Origin: Sphingopyxis sp. HIX
Lineage (GTDB): Bacteria > Pseudomonadota > Alphaproteobacteria > Sphingomonadales > Sphingomonadaceae
DNA: 47,822 bases
Direction: 5' to 3'
NCBI RefSeq assembly: GCF_001468285.1
Contig: NZ_LNSB01000042.1
Coordinates: 1 to 47,822, forward strand
Positions 43,813-47,822 of this stretch are shown piece by piece. The position numbers and the translations under genes were made by a program. The notes below the pieces were generated by a model, which did no database searches, was not told where the DNA came from, and was given only the letters and a program-made list of their open reading frames with translations. Each line of letters begins with the position of its first letter. Position 1 is the stretch's first letter.

Positions 43813-44922
43813 CTATGGCGCCGCCGGATCGAAAAGGATTACTGCATTGGCGGGCGGCAGGCCGTCGATCGGGCGTCGTGCCTCCGCCTGCCAGGGCTTG
43901 CCCGCGTCGAAGTCGGCGATGTCGGCGTAGCGCCCGGCGATTTGCCCGGCGCCGAAGCGATAGGGCAGGCCCTCGCTATCGAGCGGCGTGGGCCCGTCGG
44001 CGATATGGAAATGCAGGTGCGGCTGGGTGACATGGCCCGAGGCGCCGACCTTGCCGATGACCTCGCCGCGCCGCACGCGCAGGCCGGCGCGGAGGCTGAG
44101 GCCGGGGGCGAGATGCTGGTAGAAGGCGTGGCGGCCGTCGGCGAGGCGCAGCACGATCATCGCGCCGGTCTCGTCCTCGACATTGGGGCGGGCGCCGGGG
44201 GAGGGCCCGGTCTTGACGGAGACGATCTCGGCATCGGCGACCGCGAGCACATCGGCGCCCGATCCGTCGGGCGCGACCCCGGTGCCGGTCGAGGCCGGGT
44301 CGAAGCCCGCGGCGGGCATCCAGTCGATCGCGTGGCGGCCGGGGATGTGGACGCGGCCGCGCACCGCATAGGGAAAGCGGCGATGGCCGTTGTCGATATC
44401 GGGCAGGGCAATCGCTGCCCACGGCCCGCCGCGCAGCGGGGCGCCGAGCCTCGCCTCGAAGGCCGGGCGCGGGGTGAAGGCGCCGCCGGCGATGGTGACC
44501 GGGTCGGATGTGCCGTCCTCGCGCTGCGGGACGAAGCGGATGTGATGGACCAGCGCCGCCGGTCGGCTGCCGGTCCAGGGCACCGAGAGGTAGAAGATCG
44601 CGCGCTGGCCGGGGGCGAGGTGGTTCGCGGGTCCGGTCGCGGCGCCGATCCGCCGCATCGTAGTCGCGGGGTCGCTCCGCGCGATGCGCTTGCCGTCGGC
44701 CGCGACGAGCACATCGACCGAGGCGATCGCCAGCGTCCGCGCCGAGAAATTGGTCGTGTGCAGTTCGTAGACCAGCCGGTCCTCGCCATCGATGCGCGCG
44801 ATCGGCGGCGTGTAGGGCAGCTCGAGGTGGAGCGACTGATAGGGCCGGATATCGGCAGGCGGTTCGGCAGGGACGGCGGCGAGGGGTGCGGCAAGCAGGA
44901 CGGCGAGGAAGGGCAGCGACAT
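43813..44922 (-). CDS. M23-family metallopeptidase, exported
   Basis: The product has 369 residues. A signal peptide (MSLPFLAVLLAAPLAAVPAE) leads into a beta-rich N-terminal domain of about 170 residues. The LytM/M23 domain is at about 185-330: GRHAIDWMPA (first His and Asp, near 193), HAFYQHLAPGLSLRAG (about 270) and VTQPHLHFHIADGP (HxH near 303). It probably cleaves peptidoglycan cross-links or serves as a regulator if inactive. The ligand pattern looks intact. It is co-directional with mtgA, which suggests a wall-remodelling pair. Confidence 0.82.
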   Translation of the reverse strand: MSLPFLAVLLAAPLAAVPAEPPADIRPYQSLHLELPYTPPIARIDGEDRLVYELHTTNFSARTLAIASVDVLVAADGKRIARSDPATTMRRIGAATGPANHLAPGQRAIFYLSVPWTGSRPAALVHHIRFVPQREDGTSDPVTIAGGAFTPRPAFEARLGAPLRGGPWAAIALPDIDNGHRRFPYAVRGRVHIPGRHAIDWMPAAGFDPASTGTGVAPDGSGADVLAVADAEIVSVKTGPSPGARPNVEDETGAMIVLRLADGRHAFYQHLAPGLSLRAGLRVRRGEVIGKVGASGHVTQPHLHFHIADGPTPLDSEGLPYRFGAGQIAGRYADIADFDAGKPWQAEARRPIDGLPPANAVILFDPAAP

Positions 44923-45000
44923 GGGGCGATCTCCAGCGGGACGGGCCCGCCGGTTGCGCCGGATCGCCGCGGCGCGGCGAGCGCCGATCTGCGAACGGGA

Positions 45001-45837
45001 TTATTCGGCCGGCTGGGCGGGCGGGTGCAGCAGCGCCGCCAGATTGTCGCGGAAGCGGCGGCTGAGGCGGAGGTCCTGCCCCGTGGTCAGCCGCACATGC
45101 GCGTCGCCGCGGCCGATCGGGTCGATGGCGCGGACGCGGTCGAGGCGGATCAGCGCGCCGCGGTGGATGCGTGCGAAGTCGTCGGCGGGCAGCCGTGCCG
45201 CGAGCGAGGTCAGCGATTCCTCGATCAGATAGGCGCGGCCCTCGCTGTGGACCTCCGCATAGTCGCCCGCGGCGCCGATCCAGTCGATCGCCGCAAAGGG
45301 GACGCGCTGGACGCGGCCGCGCGCGCGGATCAGCAGCGCGTCGTCGTTCGCCGGACGCTGCACGGGTTCGATGCGGCGCGGCCAGCGCGTCCACCCGATC
45401 GTCAGCGCCACCAGCGCGGCATAGAGCATCGTATTGCTGTCGAAATTGCGCACGAACATATGCTCGACCATCGCGCCGCGCGTCGGCACCGCCTCGCCGC
45501 GATAGAGCGGCCAATAGACGAGCCCGAAGAGCAGGACATGCGCGCCCGCGACCACGGGCCAGAGCGCGAGATAGGCGGCGACGCGCAGCCACCAGCGGCG
45601 GATGCGGCGCTCGATCGTCAGCACCGCGCGGACGATCGGCCAGCTGAGCAGCACCCAGACCGAATAGATTGCCGCGCTATAGCCGATCGACGGCCACCAC
45701 GCCTGTGGCTGGCCGCGCCACGCGGCGACGCCATAGCCCTGCGCCGCCTGGACCAGCGCGATCAGGCTCCAGCCGATCAGGACGACAGCGATCCACCGGC
45801 GCGGGCCCGCGGGCGCGCGAAGGCGGAACGCCGGCAT
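45001..45837 (-). CDS. LytTR-domain transcriptional regulator with membrane domain
   Basis: The product has 278 residues. About four transmembrane helices lie at 12-32, 48-68, 85-108 and 135-152 (IAVVLIGWSLIALVQ, IYSVWVLLSWPIV, LALWPVVAGAHVLLFGLV, MLYAALVALTIGW). The C-terminal 100 residues form a LytTR DNA-binding domain (VPFAAIDWIGAAGDYAEVH, YLIEESLTSLAARLP, FARIHRGALIRLDRVRAI, LRLSRRFRDNLAALL). Membrane-bound LytTR proteins act without a separate kinase. It starts 11 bases after the rpoH stop and may be co-transcribed. The target is unknown; the M23 peptidase gene is next downstream. Confidence 0.88.
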   Translation of the reverse strand: MPAFRLRAPAGPRRWIAVVLIGWSLIALVQAAQGYGVAAWRGQPQAWWPSIGYSAAIYSVWVLLSWPIVRAVLTIERRIRRWWLRVAAYLALWPVVAGAHVLLFGLVYWPLYRGEAVPTRGAMVEHMFVRNFDSNTMLYAALVALTIGWTRWPRRIEPVQRPANDDALLIRARGRVQRVPFAAIDWIGAAGDYAEVHSEGRAYLIEESLTSLAARLPADDFARIHRGALIRLDRVRAIDPIGRGDAHVRLTTGQDLRLSRRFRDNLAALLHPPAQPAE

Positions 45838-45848
45838 CTTCGGTCGGG

Positions 45849-46751
45849 TCAGGCGCCGACGAGGCGGCGGTCGCCTGCGAGCTTGAGCATCGCCTTCTGC
45901 AGCTTTTCGAAGGCGCGCACCTCGATCTGGCGCACGCGTTCGCGGCTGACGTCATAGACCTGGCTCAGGTCCTCGAGCGTCTTGGGATCGTCGGTCAGGC
46001 GGCGTTCGGTCAGGATGTGGCGCTCGCGCTCGTTGAGCGTGTCGAGCGCCTCGTTGAGCAGGGCGTGGCGCACGTCGCGTTCCTCGGCCTCGGCGACGCG
46101 CTCGTCCTGCAGCGGGCCTTCGTCGCCGAGCAGGTCCTGCCACTGGCTGTCGCCATCCTCGCCCATGGGCACGTTGAGCGAGGTGTCGCCGCCCATCGCC
46201 ATGCGGCGATTCATGCTGACCACTTCGTCCTCGGTCACGCCGAGGTCGGTGGCGATCTTCGCGACATGTTCGGGCGACAGGTCGCCGTCCTCGAACGCCT
46301 CGAGATTGTTCTTCATCCGGCGGAGGTTGAAGAAGAGCTTCTTCTGCGCCGCGGTGGTGCCCATCTTCACGAGGCTCCACGAGCGGAGGATGAATTCCTG
46401 GATCGAGGCGCGGATCCACCACATCGCATAGGTGGCGAGGCGGAAGCCGCGGTCGGGGTCGAATTTCTTCACCCCCTGCATCAGCCCGATATTGCCTTCG
46501 CTGATCAGCTCGCTGACCGGCAGGCCATAGCCGCGGTAGCCCATCGCGATCTTCGCGACGAGGCGGAGGTGGCTGGTCACCAACTGCGCGGCGGCTTCAT
46601 TGTCGCCATGTTCCTGGAAACGCTTGGCGAGCATGAACTCCTGCTCGGGGGTGAGCAGGGGGAATTTGCGGATTTCGGCCAGGTAGCGGTTCAGGCTCGC
46701 CTCACCGCCGAGCGCGGGCACCACTGCCGGAACATTGCTTTTATTAGCCAT
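45849..46751 (-). CDS. rpoH: Heat-shock sigma factor RpoH (sigma-32)
   Basis: The product has 300 residues. It redirects RNA polymerase to heat-shock promoters. Region 2 is at about 45-120 (SHLRLVAKIAMGYRGYGLPV, FDPDRGFRLATYAMWWIRAS). The RpoH box QKKLFFNLRRMK lies at about 136-147 and distinguishes it from RpoD. Region 4 is at about 225-290 (RERHILTERRLTDDPKTLED and VYDVSRERVRQIEVRAFEKL). No region 1.1 is present, as expected. The ribosome-binding site and start codon lie in an imperfect palindrome that could make translation temperature-dependent. Confidence 0.96.
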   Translation of the reverse strand: MANKSNVPAVVPALGGEASLNRYLAEIRKFPLLTPEQEFMLAKRFQEHGDNEAAAQLVTSHLRLVAKIAMGYRGYGLPVSELISEGNIGLMQGVKKFDPDRGFRLATYAMWWIRASIQEFILRSWSLVKMGTTAAQKKLFFNLRRMKNNLEAFEDGDLSPEHVAKIATDLGVTEDEVVSMNRRMAMGGDTSLNVPMGEDGDSQWQDLLGDEGPLQDERVAEAEERDVRHALLNEALDTLNERERHILTERRLTDDPKTLEDLSQVYDVSRERVRQIEVRAFEKLQKAMLKLAGDRRLVGA

Positions 46752-46770
46752 AGGAGAGCGTCTTCCCTAT
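46750..46770 (-). promoter_or_regulatory. Candidate RNA thermometer over the rpoH start
   Basis: On the minus strand the mRNA reads AUAGGGAAG-ACG-CUCUCCUAU. This 9-bp stem has one A-C mismatch and one G-U pair. The stem holds the only Shine-Dalgarno candidate (AGGGAAG) and the first two bases of the rpoH start codon. Such occlusion is the principle of RNA thermometers of heat-shock genes. The structure is seen in sequence; the function is inferred. Confidence 0.45.
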
Positions 46771-46833
46771 CAGTCTTTGGAGAAAATATGCCGCGGTTGG
46801 CTCCGCCGGTCGAGATAGATTTTCATTCGAAAC

Positions 46834-47787
46834 TTAAACGCGCAATTTGTCGATCAGTTCCCGCATATCCGCGGGTATTTCGCTGTCGAGCGCGATGGCG
46901 TTACCGCTCACCGGATGAATAAAGCCCAAATGGGCCGCGTGCAATGCCTGCCGCGCGAAACCCAGCGTTTTGAGCACGTCCGACAGCGGCTTTTTGGCGC
47001 GGCCATAGACCGGGTCGCCGACCAGCGGATGGCCGATATGCGTCATGTGGACGCGCACCTGGTGCGTCCGCCCGGTTTCGAGCCGGCATTCGATCAGCGT
47101 CGCGCCATTGAGCGGCTCGATCGAGCGGTAATGCGTCACCGCATGCTTGCCGCGGCCTTCGGCGACCACCGCCATCTTCTTGCGGTTGGTGCTCGAGCGT
47201 GCGAGCGCGGCGTCGACGCGGCCGTTCGCGGGCATCGGCCGTCCCGTCGCGACTGCGAGGTAGCGGCGGTCGATGCTGTGCGCGGCGAATTGCTTGGCGA
47301 GCCCCTCGTGCGCCTTGTCGTGCTTGGCGGCGACGATCAGCCCGCTGGTGTCCTTGTCGATGCGGTGGACGATCCCCGGCCGCGCGACCCCGCCGACCCC
47401 CGACAATTGCCCCGCGCAATGGTGGAGCAGGGCGTTGACGAGCGTGCCGTCGAGATTGCCCGCCGCCGGGTGGACGACCAGCCCGGCGGGCTTGTCGACG
47501 ACGATCAGATGTTCGTCCTCATAGGCGACGACGAGGTTCAGGTCCTGCGCGACATTATGCGCCGGGGCGGGCTTCGGAAGCCGCAAGGCGAGCGTCGCGG
47601 GCACCGCCTTCGCCGCGGGGTCCCACAGCGTGGTGCCCTGCGCATCGGTGACGCGGCCGCCCTTGATCAGGGTCTTCAGCCGTTCGCGCGAAAGTTCGGG
47701 CAGGGCCTCGGCGAGCGCGCGGTCGAGGCGCAGGCCGGCGGCGCACTCGCCGAGCGCCACGGTCAAAACTTCGTCATCCCCCTGCAT
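46834..47787 (-). CDS. rluD: RluA/RluD-family 23S rRNA pseudouridine synthase
   Basis: The product has 317 residues. The N-terminal S4 RNA-binding domain is at about 12-70 (LRLDRALAEALPELSRERLK). The catalytic domain has LIVVDKPAGLVVHPAAGN (about 93-110), GIVHRIDKDTSGLIVAAK (about 138-155, catalytic Asp in HRID) and CRLETGRTHQVRVHMTHIG (about 235-253). By architecture it corresponds to RluD, which modifies helix 69 of 23S rRNA; RluC is a less likely alternative. It lies upstream of rpoH on the same strand with an 82-base gap. Confidence 0.9.
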   Translation of the reverse strand: MQGDDEVLTVALGECAAGLRLDRALAEALPELSRERLKTLIKGGRVTDAQGTTLWDPAAKAVPATLALRLPKPAPAHNVAQDLNLVVAYEDEHLIVVDKPAGLVVHPAAGNLDGTLVNALLHHCAGQLSGVGGVARPGIVHRIDKDTSGLIVAAKHDKAHEGLAKQFAAHSIDRRYLAVATGRPMPANGRVDAALARSSTNRKKMAVVAEGRGKHAVTHYRSIEPLNGATLIECRLETGRTHQVRVHMTHIGHPLVGDPVYGRAKKPLSDVLKTLGFARQALHAAHLGFIHPVSGNAIALDSEIPADMRELIDKLRV

Positions 47788-47822
47788 TGGCCGCGATATG
47801 GGGTTGGGGGGCGGATTTTCAA

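Overview
The window is high-GC DNA, densely coded on both strands, from an alphaproteobacterium. The protein families and gene order (lptD-surA-pdxA-rsmA, purM-purN, hdaA-ppk1-ppx, rnd/aspS, rluD-rpoH) point to the Sphingomonadales, most likely Sphingopyxis or a close relative. The genus is an inference from gene content and style, not from a database match. It reads as ordinary core chromosome. I see no rRNA, tRNA, CRISPR array, insertion sequence, prophage or plasmid gene.

Layout. 0.1-1.6 kb: a membrane protein, an ECF-type sigma factor and a small membrane protein in tandem. 1.8-3.0 kb: a LuxR-type regulator behind a palindromic operator. 3.0-6.1 kb (minus): an SBF-like transporter, then telA and an xpaC-like gene. 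6.5-9.4 kb: an MTA/SAH-nucleosidase-like enzyme overlapping an M15-like peptidase, then an ArsR-type regulator with an SRPBCC protein. 9.4-12.3 kb (minus): a long acyl-CoA dehydrogenase coupled to an MFS exporter. 12.5-15.9 kb: guaB, an RsmB-type RNA methyltransferase and a TPR protein. 16.0-21.7 kb (minus): the envelope/ribosome operon lptD-surA-pdxA-rsmA. 21.8-24.9 kb: pepA, holC, a lipoprotein and ndk. 25.0-28.2 kb (minus): purM, a PurN-YjbR fusion, a lipoprotein, a broken YjbR copy and a lower-GC membrane gene. 28.3-33.9 kb: a DUF2066-like protein, hdaA, ppk1 and ppx. 33.9-38.9 kb: rnd (minus), a small membrane protein, an FAD oxidoreductase and aspS. 39.0-42.8 kb: a hydrolase, a cysteine-rich TPR-like protein, ppk2, a J-domain protein and a small exported protein. 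43.1-47.8 kb (minus): rluD, rpoH, a LytTR regulator, an M23 peptidase and mtgA.

Themes. Outer-membrane and peptidoglycan biogenesis (LptD, SurA, MtgA, M23), purine supply (GuaB, PurM, PurN, Ndk) and polyphosphate turnover (Ppk1, Ppx, Ppk2) recur. Many gene pairs overlap by 1-10 bases (GTGA, TGATG, TTGA), which suggests translational coupling.

The least ordinary features are non-coding or architectural. Five intergenic loci carry inverted repeats whose arms are all 28 bases, and two distant loci carry the same larger mirrored repeat. The rpoH ribosome-binding site and start codon lie in a 21-base imperfect palindrome that could act as an RNA thermometer. The 3' end of the purN-yjbR fusion has been partly duplicated so that its stop codon and Shine-Dalgarno sequence now serve a second, unrelated gene. 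I did not find a large undescribed multi-gene system.
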